From positions 124,001 through 188,000 of the forward strand of contig JAMXDE010000038.1 in the NCBI GenBank assembly GCA_026770025.1: a stretch of DNA of 64,000 bases, written 5' to 3'. The notes beneath the pieces are model-generated. The model saw only the letters and a program-made list of their open reading frames with translations, searched no databases and was not told the DNA's origin. The stretch comes from Craspedostauros australis (Eukaryota > Bacillariophyta > Bacillariophyceae > Mastogloiales > Achnanthaceae). Of the stretch, positions 22,001 through 30,490 are shown piece by piece. Position numbers and translations under genes: made by a program. Every line of letters starts with the position of its first letter. Position 1 is the stretch's first letter.

Positions 22001-22965
22001 TGAGCAGCCGATCCTGAGGTGGATGTTCTCGTGAACGAAGATTGTTTGATCAGAGATTGCTCACGAATGTCATGCGATGATGTGCTTGCATCTTCATCGG
22101 CATGTGCGCTGACATCATCATCGCTAATTTCTTGAAGGTCATGGCCCTTGTTCTGTCGATCTGCAATTGCATTGTTGGTGCTCTCGCCGACCATCATCTC
22201 AAGTAGACCTGGAATGATCTTGTACAGGGTCTTGAGCTCCTTCGATGACAGACGCCGAATCAATGCTTGGTGCAATGTCGAGAATCTTCGCGGATCGTCC
22301 ACTGCCGCAGCAGCCATACGAGTATCCTCCTGAGGCAATGCCATGATCTGCTCCACCAGCTGGCCCATCGCGTTCTTGATGCCCGCGTACGGTTCCTCCA
22401 TCTGCTGAAGATCGAACTTGCCAGAAATGAAGAAGGCGAAGTTGTCGAGGCAGTGCTGCTTGTAGTGCATGGCGAGTGCGGACTTGCCGCTTCCTGATGG
22501 TCCCGAGATGAAGCATACTGTCTTCAGACTTGTGCGATGGCGCTGCTCGCGACGTTGCTGTTTGTGATGCATTTCGTCTTCACTGTTGTGGTTGGAGGTG
22601 AAGCTATCACTGCTGGTGGTGGTGCTGGTGGTGGTGATGCTGGTGCTATCCAGATTTCGCGTGCCTTGGGTGGCTCGCTTTCTGTTGAGCATCTGATTGA
22701 TGGCATTGGATAGCACCCGTTTCTCCTTGTCCCGCCCAACGATTCCAGCGCGGTCGAAGTTGAAGGCATAACCATGTTGATGGGCAAGGGATAGTCCGCT
22801 GCTGGTGAGCGAGTCTGTGTCTGACATGTTGGTCGATGGATCGTTGAGGCTCTTCGTGCTGCTCGTCCTGTTCTTGTGCAGCATGTTGGACTGGGGTGTG
22901 CCGGCCAGCGGCACGGGAGACGATGTCGTTGTTGTCATTGTCGTCATCGTTGGCGTTGATGTCAT
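19063..22965 (-). CDS. STAND/AAA-type ATPase with TPR-like C-terminal half, copy 1
   Basis: A 1,300-codon intronless frame. After a Ser/Thr-rich tail, AGIVGRDKE (73-81) opens an AAA_16 (Orc1-like) NTPase module. Walker A is GPSGSGKS (155-162) and Walker B is PLVIMMDDIQWAD (362-374). ALSLVP and SKAGQLAVECAAFQAAAEYFRTA mark the start of a helical, TPR-like superstructure filling the C-terminal half, ending in a clear TPR-like tail (QALANERLSECLTRMG). This is the layout of STAND signalling ATPases and of the ATPase half of bacterial and fungal AAA-histidine-kinase hybrids, but no kinase domain is present. These NTPases usually act as ATP-driven switches that sense a ligand through the repeats. 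The ligand is unknown. A close paralog lies at 60212 and an N-terminal fragment at 30237. A Copia LTR sits 369 bp upstream of the start codon. Confidence 0.85.
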   Translation of the reverse strand: MTSTPTMTTMTTTTSSPVPLAGTPQSNMLHKNRTSSTKSLNDPSTNMSDTDSLTSSGLSLAHQHGYAFNFDRAGIVGRDKEKRVLSNAINQMLNRKRATQGTRNLDSTSITTTSTTTSSDSFTSNHNSEDEMHHKQQRREQRHRTSLKTVCFISGPSGSGKSALAMHYKQHCLDNFAFFISGKFDLQQMEEPYAGIKNAMGQLVEQIMALPQEDTRMAAAAVDDPRRFSTLHQALIRRLSSKELKTLYKIIPGLLEMMVGESTNNAIADRQNKGHDLQEISDDDVSAHADEDASTSSHDIREQSLIKQSSFTRTSTSGSAAHGLDLSAQSASVAVTEGYKAKSDRIKHTLKRFLRIVCNHSPLVIMMDDIQWADKASIDIMQTWAMDGDISSLMIIGCFRSNELDQSQGLQDMITALQECKRERSIRILDIPIQDLPLQSVRHLLVEILLPDNDDDVNGLADIVHRKTGGNIFFMKQFLESLVYEKLLSVDEDGGMKWIWDEQKIMAGSSATANMVDLMKQKLDRLDAARHVLPIAACLGSTFSNRRLILAIRTLSIHSGHRAFFKDLLTSDENAALMPSSQSSDASQRSDGSQRSHGASSLRQSERSQELQRQQAHLISYEGIQQSLDVCEREGLIEQHLHRSSQRRKSGTKDTGIGTQQQPTNNANGKQGYRYTFIHDQVQEAALSLVPQDKLSELRHRVGDVLLTSYSKGEIREDKVHMIAGLINARLDLVPATAQHTDRRMRIAMLNSKAGQLAVECAAFQAAAEYFRTAMELLPSDHWKTHLHQSIDIFSSAAECAYINANTDEVERYCSSVLSLDCSILDKVRAYRIVIDGVFIGPHEIRTTKTIPTIMSVLGQLGCRFPRSKFGRNFKVIRGLLKMKRVAPRWTVESFRSMPLCTDPTQVAAMQVLDQLVSMSFFVAPELFPLAILESVGKTMKHGILPYSSSAFAHLAYIFGHVMGDLKTAETIGDISIQMTDHASNQSCKSKVIYTLHGGTMHWIRPMEGILQQMWRAYELGMASGDVLSAFRSRSNHLQIEMFIGKPLAQLDRDMLSFAHTMNDAQQLEQKYYLDISWQAVQNLRGLSDHETKLKGHVFDEDAFFAQPPEQIDETAALFTMAYRLIAVTFLADFESGAVTSLESFDELLKKIPGVSQLPVVAAYGSICCYATSYTTSSKSKAATYRKQGDRCRKQLQKWADMGNPNCQHSYALVQAEHKMVRSKFDSAVVKFKDAIDLATSCGFTNDQALANERLSECLTRMGMDDAADQVMEEAIRLYEEWGATRKVEKLRSARAHVQQ

Positions 22966-23333
22966 TGCGATCGTCGATTTGGCTGTTGTGGATGTCGAAA
23001 TTGTGGAACGGTCTTGTGGATGCCGACTTTGAGGTGCCAGCTCCGGTTTCAGTTTGTGATCTCCAGCTGCACTGGGCGTTGCGTTTGTTCATTCTGGCAA
23101 GTGCAAATTCGTTCCACAATGCGATAGCGCCTCCACTGGAAAGTTGTTATCCCCTTGGCGAGGGCAATTTCCTCCTTCCGCTCTCCCTGTTGGGCAGTTT
23201 CAGGCATCTGTGTATCGATGCGGCAGCGCCCGAAACATCCCCAGCTGGAGAGGACGAGTTCTGCAGTTCTTGGCAGATGATACCAAGATGATGCAAGGGC
23301 GCGTCGCCACAAACTTCGTGTCTGTTGTCGGGT
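22966..23333. other. 5' flank of ATPase copy 1
   Basis: Upstream DNA between the ATPase start codon and the Copia LTR. The first 110 bp resembles 30416-30490 beside the truncated paralog; beyond that the two flanks diverge. Confidence 0.5.
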
Positions 23334-23853
23334 TGTGATATTGGTTCCAGATGTCAGCACTGTGAGACCGGCGTGTGCAGTGGTGAGATCGTGGGCTCTG
23401 GTTTGGAGGTAAATTGGTAATCGTTAGTTGTCGATTTAGTTGGTTTGCGTTGTTGAGTTGATTGAACTCTCGGTTTATGAGATGATGACGAGATGTTGTT
23501 CTGTCAGAATGCAAGTTGCAGGGTCAGCAGCATCTCCCGTGTAATTCGTCGTGATCATCATCCTCATTCGATTTGGGTCCTCGCAATACACCGTGTTGTA
23601 CTTCATTTGGTCTTGGGTTGCGATGGCACTCCGAGGTCGTGCTCGGTTGGTCGATAGTTATCCAGATCCACGATCGATCCAGAATCTTCGCCGTGTTTTG
23701 ATTGAACATAACACACAAGGAACATTGTTGAAAAAATGGCGCGCATGGTTCCTGGAGTCGTGATTGATTTGAGTGAGGAACAAAATTCATTCACGACACA
23801 ATTTGATCACTCTCAAGGTCACAAAGTATGCGTGTCATTGGAATATTCCCACA
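23334..23853 (-). repeat. 3' LTR of the Copia element
   Basis: 520 bp. On reading both copies through, I found one difference from the other LTR (CTCTCGG near 23467 here, CTCACGG there). Confidence 0.93.
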
Positions 23854-23861
23854 CTCCCTTG

Positions 23862-26800
23862 TCAACCTTGATCCCTTTGTGTGAACTTCCATCCCATAGA
23901 GAGCTCCGTGAACTTGTGGAACTTGTCGTCTGCGAGTGGTTTCGTCCAGAGGTCTGCGAGCTGGTCGTCGGTGTCGATGGCGTAGATCTCGATGAGCTTG
24001 CGATCCACGTACGATCGGAAATGGTGGTATTTGATGTTGATGTGCTTTGTTCGGGGTCGCATCTTCGGAAACTTGGCGATCTCGTAGGCGCCTGAGTTGT
24101 CCTCGAATGCATTGCAGTACACCCTGGGCTTGTACTTCTCTGGTACGATCTCCCTGGCGCACATTTCGTTGAGCAGGTTCATCATTGGAATCACGTCGCG
24201 CAACGCCGTTGATAGTGCGATCACTTCGGCTTCGGTTGTGCTCAATGCGATCTCCGTCTGCAAGCGCGATGCCCATGCGATGGGGCATCCTGCAAATCGA
24301 ATCAGGTATCCAGTCCTTGATCTGGCTGTGGCTGAGTCTTCGGCTGCTGTGTCTCTGTTCCACAATCCCGCAAAGTCTGCATCGGCAAAGCATTCGAATG
24401 CCTTGTCGTTGGGGTTCAGGATGATGCCTTCGTCTCTGGTTGCCATCAGGTACCGCCCGATTAGGTTCACCGCTTGTGAGTGCGATTTCTTCGGATTGGC
24501 GCTGAATCTGGCTGCTTGATGCACGGCGTACCCGATCTCCCCGCGAGTGGATTTCTCCAGGAAGTTGAGCTTTCCGATGACCGATCGGTAGCTCCAGGTC
24601 GCGTTGTGCTCCTCGCCATTCTCGTCTGCATCCAGGATCTTCGTCGTCATTGCCGGCGTGTCCCTGGGTCTGGTGTTTGGACGAAAGTTCAGGTCCTTTA
24701 CGATCTGATCGATGAGATGGGGCTGCGACAGTTTGATGCGTCCGTCCTCCAGGTGAGTGACATGCACACCCAGATAGTCCGTGAGGTTCCCTTCGTCGGT
24801 GATATTGAACCGCTGTTGCATTTGATTGAGAAGCTTGTCAATCTCTTCTGCGCTTGGGCCTGCGAGGATGCCGTCGTCCACATACACCAGAAACATTGTC
24901 TTACCGTGGTAGTAGACGCATTCGTCGACTTTGCTCTGTGTGAATCCGATGTCGCTCAATCCCCGGTGCAGATGCTGGTTCCAGACTCGTCCGGCCTGCT
25001 TTTGGCCGTACAGGTTCTTCACCAGCTTCAGGACATAGTCCTTCGTGTCTCCATCTCCGATGCTCACTCCAACTGGTACTTCCATGTAGATAGTTGTCTC
25101 CACTTCCGCCTGAGGGTATGCGAGCACGAAATCGATCTGCCTTGTGTGCCATTTGTGCAGGATTGAGAGGATGAGGACGAGTCTGATGGACATCCAGGTA
25201 ACGACCGGGGCGTATGTCTCCCAGAAGTTCACTCCTTTGACCTGCTGGCCTCCGTGGACGTTGAGCCTTGCCTTCCACTTGTACACCTCTCTGGTCTTGA
25301 TTCGGCGTTTCCGCTTCATGGACCACACCGATGCTACCACCTTGGTTCCCTCTGGCACTTCTGATCTCGGGACGACCTCCCAGTGGCCGTTCTCGTGGTG
25401 AGCGTTGAGCTCAGCTTGCATCGCCTCCTTGAACTTCATCCGATCCGGTTGCTTCATTGCTTGGTGATAGTACATGGTGTCTGGGTCGGCTGATGCGGCG
25501 AATGCGATCGGATCTGAGGTCTCGTTGGTGTCGAATCCTTTTCCGTTCTCGAATGTGCTTGCCACCTCGAATGCGCTGGGTAGTGCGACGACTTCGGTGT
25601 CTCCATTCTCTCTTACCTTTCTGGATGGTGTTCGGTGCCTGTTTGATCGACGCAGTCCTGCTGACTGCTCCTGTTGATTCCTGGCTGGTGGCTCCGTGGT
25701 GGCGGTGTTGCTGGGCGCTTCGCCGATGTTGATGTCGTCGCCCGTTGCCGCCTGTGATGCTTCGAACTCTTCGTCTCCTTCCGGGTCATCTGCGTTCGTA
25801 TGCTGATTTGTTGGCGATGTTGGCGCATCCGTGTCGGAGGACCCGCGTAACCCTTCGGTTGCGGTCACTCCCTTGGAGCGCTTGATCACTCCAGGCTTGC
25901 TGATGCCTGCCAACTGCTTCCATTGGCCATGATTGGTGCCTGTGGTACCCACCACTGTCTCAAACATGTCATCGCACTTGACGTGAAATTGCGGCGACAC
26001 CAGTCCTGTCCTTGGGTTGAGGATGAGCGCCACCGATCTTGCGTGACGAGGAGAGAGTCCAAGGTAGATCCCGATCCTTGCCTTCGACATCCATTTTGGC
26101 TGTGATTGGCCATTGGCGAGTCGAGGGTTCAGGACGTACGTTGGGCATCCGAACGAATGAAAATGCTTCAGCTGGGGCTTGATTGCGGACCCAGAGAATC
26201 GTTCAATAGGTGTGATGTGATTGATCACTGGATTCGGGGTTGCGTTCATCACCTCATTTGCCATGCGCAGAGCGTACGGCCACAGTGAAATGGATGCGGC
26301 CTCCTTCCACCTGATGTGCATGTGCAGCAGCATTGTCCGAGCTGCCTCCTGCAGATCCCTGATGCGTTTCTCCGCCACTCCGTTTTGGAAGTGGGCGTAT
26401 GCGGCGCAAAAGGTGATGGTCTGGCCGGAGCGATCGACATGCGAGAGGAATTTGTTCTCTGCGAATCGACCATTGTCGGCGTGATAGTGCCGAATCGTCA
26501 CTCCGTAGGTCTTGGCGTATGCCTCGAATGCTTGTTTGGCATGCAGGGTTTCTTCGGCGTTGGTGCTCTTCTGAAGGTGCACGTAGCTGAATCGACTGTG
26601 ATGGTCAGTGAAAATGGTGGCTGCGCGGTACCGCTGGGTAGTCAGCCTGCCTTTGATCTGTCCGATGAACCCCTGTGTTGGTGACTCCATCTGGTCCACC
26701 GACACACAGTCTCCAGGCCGATTGATTGGCACGAGTTTGCTCACTTGCTGATTGCCTCCCTTGGTCCGCCATGGCCGTCTGGTTGCCTTTCCATACTCAC

Positions 26801-27950
26801 ATGATGCGCATGCGGGCAGTTGGCAGTCTCGGAACTTCGCAGGGATCTCTCCCTTGGAAGCCATGGTCCTCATCTTGTTGAAGGATACATGCCCAAGCTT
26901 GTAGTGCAGTCGGAGCATGTCGGCTGTTGGAGTAGAGCTGTACTCCGAGGTAGCATCGATGGGTGCTCTGTAGGGCACATCCCTGAAGTCGATCTGCGTA
27001 GGCTCCTTGCTGAGTTGGTCCTCCGCTCCGCTGGTGGTGATTGCTTGCTCACTCTGGTTGATGCTCCCGTCATCATCGTCCATTACCACTGACTCCTCGT
27101 CGTCGCTGACCAGATTGGCTGCGTCCATTGGTTCGGTAGGAGTGATTTCCTGCACTGAATTTGTCAAGCAGTACTTCCTGAATCCATTGTAACCCGATGA
27201 CGATCTGATCATGCCGATGTTGGATGACGTGAGTGGTATGGATCGTCGGTGCTTGCGACGGTCCCAAAAGATCTCCATTCTGTTGCCGAGGGTGGTACAT
27301 CCGGTTCCCTCAAGATCCTTGCTGCATTGCGCCCAGTGTTGTGGGCAGAGCAGTCGGAATGGAAGGCTGGGCTCATAGATCACTTTGTCGAGCTCGATGA
27401 TGTGCCGGTTTCCGCGGTCGTCCTCGATCTTCCATCTTACCTTTCCTTGCAGGTTCACCTTCCGACTCCCAACTCCCTTCACGACCTTGTCGATTTTCGT
27501 AGGTTCTCCGATGAAGTCATCCTTGCTGTTGGTGAATGACGTGGATGCACAGTTGTCAACCGCCATCTGAAACGAGTCTGAATCGAACCGGGCGAGCGGC
27601 ATTGCGAATGTGTCGTCTGTCTCCGTGTCTGCGGCTGCCCAGAGATGTCGCATTGTTCTTGTGCGCCATCCGGACTTTCGTCCAATCCTGGGTGGCCTGA
27701 TTCCGTTGCCGTGCGCGTAGTATCGCCGGCACTTGTGGTGGTTTGGTCGCCATCTGGTGTGTTTGCGTGGGTGTCCTTGGATTAGCGCGATGCGCCAAGC
27801 TGTCCACGTGACCAGAGCAACCACCACCATAGCCATTCCTGACTCCTCATCTCCGTGCACGAAGGCGGCAACGCAGATGGCTGTCAGTAACGCCATGATG
27901 AGTGGCCTGCAGAGGGTGAGCAACTGTGCCCACACCCTCCGGCCGATCAT
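23862..27950 (-). CDS. Copia pol polyprotein (protease, integrase, reverse transcriptase, RNase H)
   Basis: A 1,362-codon frame. Residues 15-32 and 40-56 are hydrophobic, unusual for this position. The protease has the variant active site VDNCAS (D132). The pre-integrase zinc site is H349, H354, C381, C384. The integrase triad is D419, D492, E527, with 35 spacing as in DDE integrases. The reverse transcriptase has VYVDDGI near 1020, and RNase H starts near FADADFAGLW (about 1186) with LSTTEAEV downstream. The polyprotein copies element RNA into DNA and integrates it. The ATG directly follows the gag stop codon in the same frame, so pol may be made as a gag-pol fusion by readthrough of TGA. 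No frameshift or internal stop is present, so the element may still be active. Confidence 0.92.
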   Translation of the reverse strand: MIGRRVWAQLLTLCRPLIMALLTAICVAAFVHGDEESGMAMVVVALVTWTAWRIALIQGHPRKHTRWRPNHHKCRRYYAHGNGIRPPRIGRKSGWRTRTMRHLWAAADTETDDTFAMPLARFDSDSFQMAVDNCASTSFTNSKDDFIGEPTKIDKVVKGVGSRKVNLQGKVRWKIEDDRGNRHIIELDKVIYEPSLPFRLLCPQHWAQCSKDLEGTGCTTLGNRMEIFWDRRKHRRSIPLTSSNIGMIRSSSGYNGFRKYCLTNSVQEITPTEPMDAANLVSDDEESVVMDDDDGSINQSEQAITTSGAEDQLSKEPTQIDFRDVPYRAPIDATSEYSSTPTADMLRLHYKLGHVSFNKMRTMASKGEIPAKFRDCQLPACASCEYGKATRRPWRTKGGNQQVSKLVPINRPGDCVSVDQMESPTQGFIGQIKGRLTTQRYRAATIFTDHHSRFSYVHLQKSTNAEETLHAKQAFEAYAKTYGVTIRHYHADNGRFAENKFLSHVDRSGQTITFCAAYAHFQNGVAEKRIRDLQEAARTMLLHMHIRWKEAASISLWPYALRMANEVMNATPNPVINHITPIERFSGSAIKPQLKHFHSFGCPTYVLNPRLANGQSQPKWMSKARIGIYLGLSPRHARSVALILNPRTGLVSPQFHVKCDDMFETVVGTTGTNHGQWKQLAGISKPGVIKRSKGVTATEGLRGSSDTDAPTSPTNQHTNADDPEGDEEFEASQAATGDDINIGEAPSNTATTEPPARNQQEQSAGLRRSNRHRTPSRKVRENGDTEVVALPSAFEVASTFENGKGFDTNETSDPIAFAASADPDTMYYHQAMKQPDRMKFKEAMQAELNAHHENGHWEVVPRSEVPEGTKVVASVWSMKRKRRIKTREVYKWKARLNVHGGQQVKGVNFWETYAPVVTWMSIRLVLILSILHKWHTRQIDFVLAYPQAEVETTIYMEVPVGVSIGDGDTKDYVLKLVKNLYGQKQAGRVWNQHLHRGLSDIGFTQSKVDECVYYHGKTMFLVYVDDGILAGPSAEEIDKLLNQMQQRFNITDEGNLTDYLGVHVTHLEDGRIKLSQPHLIDQIVKDLNFRPNTRPRDTPAMTTKILDADENGEEHNATWSYRSVIGKLNFLEKSTRGEIGYAVHQAARFSANPKKSHSQAVNLIGRYLMATRDEGIILNPNDKAFECFADADFAGLWNRDTAAEDSATARSRTGYLIRFAGCPIAWASRLQTEIALSTTEAEVIALSTALRDVIPMMNLLNEMCAREIVPEKYKPRVYCNAFEDNSGAYEIAKFPKMRPRTKHINIKYHHFRSYVDRKLIEIYAIDTDDQLADLWTKPLADDKFHKFTELSMGWKFTQRDQG

Positions 27951-29639
27951 TCAGTACTCCTCTTCGGCCACATGTGGCATGGCCACCGTTGGCTTGTTGC
28001 TGGAAGTACCATCTCCTCCTGATTTGTCAGGCTTCCCATCCGAATTGACCCCTCCCTTGAGGGCCTTGCACTCCGATGGCTTGTGCCGGACCCACTTGCC
28101 GTTGGTTCCGTGGTTGGGGCACCAGTGGACATCTTTTCCACTCGGATCCTGCTTGGTCTTGGGCTCTCCGCTGGCCGGTGGTTGATAGAACCATGGGGTG
28201 TCCCCAGATCCTCCTTTCTTTCCGTCCTTCTCTTTGCCCTTCTTGCCCTTCTTGCCCTTGCCGTCCTTGCTGTCCTTGCCCTTCTTTCCGTTGCCGCCCT
28301 TGTTGGCTTTCTTCATCTTCTCGAGTTCTGCCGTCAGCGCCACGATGTGTTTCTGGTCCTCTGTCTGGGCCTTCCACGTTCCGCGCTCCACCATGGTCTT
28401 GTATTTCTTGTCTACCAGATCCATGAGTTCGTCGGCGTCAATCGCGATCCCTTCGTTGTGCTGGTCCTCCTTGCTTTCGATGTACCGGCGGAAGGTCTCA
28501 TCGTTCACCTGCTTGTAGGCGTCGAAGAGGTAGATCAGCAGGTCGTGGGTGACTTGTCCACGTGCCGTCAATCCGTTGCGTTGCAATTTTGCATACTCGT
28601 TGAGTTCGGTGATGTTGTCCGAGAGATCGCCGATCTTGCTTGGCAGGTTGGCCAGGTTGCTTCGCAGCATGCTGATGGTTGCGTTGGTGTTGACCAATGA
28701 CTTCTCCATCAGGACCTTGAACATCAACAGACCATCATGGACTTTTCCTTCGGCTGTGCTCAGGGAGTACTTCTCTGACTCCAGCTGCATGCGGGACCTT
28801 GCGTCTTGCGTGAGGGACTCCTGAATGCATTTTGCGATCTGCATTGCGTTCTGGGCGTGCCTGGTCTGTCGGCTAGAGTATCCTTCGGCGTATGCCAGAA
28901 CCTCCTTGTAGCTGATTGTGCTATGTTCGAGGAACAGGTTTCGCTTTTCGCCGCGGATGTTGATGATGATGGTTTGGAGCCAGTTGAACTCCATTGCTCG
29001 GGCGTTGAGGAGATTGGTGAACTTGTGTACAAGGTTCGAGGTCATGTCGAACTCCACTGGGAGTGACTCGACGGCCTTGTAGTACAGCTTCGCCACAGAT
29101 GTCTTGCTGTAGTCGAGCAGCCGATTGTGGATGCGAGCTGGCGTCAAAGCGTACTGGAATGCAGGCTGTGCATCCACTACCTCTTCATCGTCCTCTTCAT
29201 CGTCCTCATCGTCGCCCCCACCGTCTCCTCCGAAGTTGTCGAAGAAGGGATCGTCCTCTTCGTACGGGTCGCCCCCGCCTCCGCCATCTCCTCCGCCGTC
29301 CCCGCCGCCGTTGCCTCCTGGGTTGGTGTTGCCCTGTGGAACGTTCTGAGCGGGTGGCTTCAGGTTGCCTTGGTTGGTTGCCATGGCGTTTGGGTTGTTG
29401 TCGCCTGGGTTGGACGGTTGGTTGCTGGCTGCGGCTTGATTGCCCGCAGTGCCTCGGCCTGCAGCTGTGTTGGGTGCGGCGCTCGTGTTGGCAGCTGTGT
29501 TGGCTGCGGTGCTGGATTGTCTCGCTCTTGAGCGAGTTGTTGCTGTGGCGACCATGATTCCGTCCAGTTGGTTTGACCAGTCGTTGAATAGGTACACTTG
29601 ATTGTTTGTGGGGCCTGGAGACGAGATTGTGGATTGCAA
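27951..29639 (-). CDS. Copia gag capsid protein
   Basis: A 562-codon frame that starts 77 bp inside the 5' LTR. The N-terminus is Ala/Asn/Gly-rich with an acidic DDEDDEEDDEE stretch (about residues 140-155). A helical capsid region follows, then a Lys/Gly-rich basic segment (about 445-480) likely to bind RNA. Near the C-terminus, WCPNHGTNGKW...HKPSEC is a single Cys/His knuckle-like motif of the kind seen in diatom Copia gags. The frame ends GAG TAC TGA and the next codon is the pol ATG, in the same frame. Gag would form the particle in which reverse transcription takes place. Confidence 0.85.
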   Translation of the reverse strand: MQSTISSPGPTNNQVYLFNDWSNQLDGIMVATATTRSRARQSSTAANTAANTSAAPNTAAGRGTAGNQAAASNQPSNPGDNNPNAMATNQGNLKPPAQNVPQGNTNPGGNGGGDGGGDGGGGGDPYEEDDPFFDNFGGDGGGDDEDDEEDDEEVVDAQPAFQYALTPARIHNRLLDYSKTSVAKLYYKAVESLPVEFDMTSNLVHKFTNLLNARAMEFNWLQTIIINIRGEKRNLFLEHSTISYKEVLAYAEGYSSRQTRHAQNAMQIAKCIQESLTQDARSRMQLESEKYSLSTAEGKVHDGLLMFKVLMEKSLVNTNATISMLRSNLANLPSKIGDLSDNITELNEYAKLQRNGLTARGQVTHDLLIYLFDAYKQVNDETFRRYIESKEDQHNEGIAIDADELMDLVDKKYKTMVERGTWKAQTEDQKHIVALTAELEKMKKANKGGNGKKGKDSKDGKGKKGKKGKEKDGKKGGSGDTPWFYQPPASGEPKTKQDPSGKDVHWCPNHGTNGKWVRHKPSECKALKGGVNSDGKPDKSGGDGTSSNKPTVAMPHVAEEEY

Positions 29640-29716
29640 TGTGTTGTCGTGTCCTGGACCTGCAGTAGAATAGCGCTACGAGAGGTGACTTGCCTTGACG
29701 TTGCGCAGAGGAAGCG

Positions 29717-30236
29717 TGTGATATTGGTTCCAGATGTCAGCACTGTGAGACCGGCGTGTGCAGTGGTGAGATCGTGGGCTCTGGTTTGGAGGTAAATTGG
29801 TAATCGTTAGTTGTCGATTTAGTTGGTTTGCGTTGTTGAGTTGATTGAACTCACGGTTTATGAGATGATGACGAGATGTTGTTCTGTCAGAATGCAAGTT
29901 GCAGGGTCAGCAGCATCTCCCGTGTAATTCGTCGTGATCATCATCCTCATTCGATTTGGGTCCTCGCAATACACCGTGTTGTACTTCATTTGGTCTTGGG
30001 TTGCGATGGCACTCCGAGGTCGTGCTCGGTTGGTCGATAGTTATCCAGATCCACGATCGATCCAGAATCTTCGCCGTGTTTTGATTGAACATAACACACA
30101 AGGAACATTGTTGAAAAAATGGCGCGCATGGTTCCTGGAGTCGTGATTGATTTGAGTGAGGAACAAAATTCATTCACGACACAATTTGATCACTCTCAAG
30201 GTCACAAAGTATGCGTGTCATTGGAATATTCCCACA
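29717..30236 (-). repeat. 5' LTR of the Copia element
   Basis: 520 bp, offset 6,383 bp from the other LTR, with one difference seen. Its outer end joins directly to an ATPase-paralog coding fragment. Confidence 0.93.
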
Positions 30237-30415
30237 TTGAGGCTCTTCGTGCTGCTCGTCCTGTTCTTGTGCAGCATGTTGGACCGAGGTGTGTCGGCCA
30301 GCGGCACGCGAGATGATGTCGTTGTTGTCGTTGTCGTCATCGTTGTCATTGTCGTCATTGTTGGCGTTGTCGTCATCGTTGGCGTTGATGTCATTGCGAT
30401 CGTCGATTCGGCCAT
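30237..30415 (-). pseudogene. N-terminal fragment of a STAND ATPase paralog, cut by the LTR
   Basis: The minus frame from 30415 reads MAESTIAMTSTPTMT, then Thr/Met repeats, then SNMLHKNRTSSTKSLN, and runs into the LTR at 30236. The last stretch is identical to residues 27-41 of ATPase copy 1. Only about 60 codons remain; the NTPase and repeat domains are absent from this side. The Thr/Met run is longer than in copy 1, so it is a distinct paralog and not a mis-assembled piece of copy 1. The upstream flank up to about 30490 also resembles the copy 1 flank. Confidence 0.8.
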
Positions 30416-30490
30416 TGTGGATGTCCAAATTGCGGAACTGTCCTGTGGATGTCAACTTTGAGGTGTAAGTTCCGGTTTCAGTTTGTGATC

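Larger units (their letters stand above)
23334..30236 (-). mobile_element. Complete Copia-type LTR retrotransposon
   Basis: A 6,903-bp element bounded by two 520-bp direct repeats that start TGTGATATTGG and end ATTCCCACA on the plus strand. It is coded on the minus strand in the order LTR, gag, pol (PR-INT-RT-RH), LTR, which defines Copia. Integrase lies before reverse transcriptase and all key residues are kept, so it looks complete. The flanking 5-mers differ (CGGGT left, TTGAG right), so no target duplication is present. No TGG-type primer site follows the 5' LTR. A purine-rich CAAGGGAG abuts the 3' LTR. Confidence 0.93.

Noticed and set aside
23524..23790. ORFs of 60-88 codons inside the LTRs (also 29907-30173)
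   Set aside because: Present in both LTRs only because the LTRs are identical; short and without a domain.
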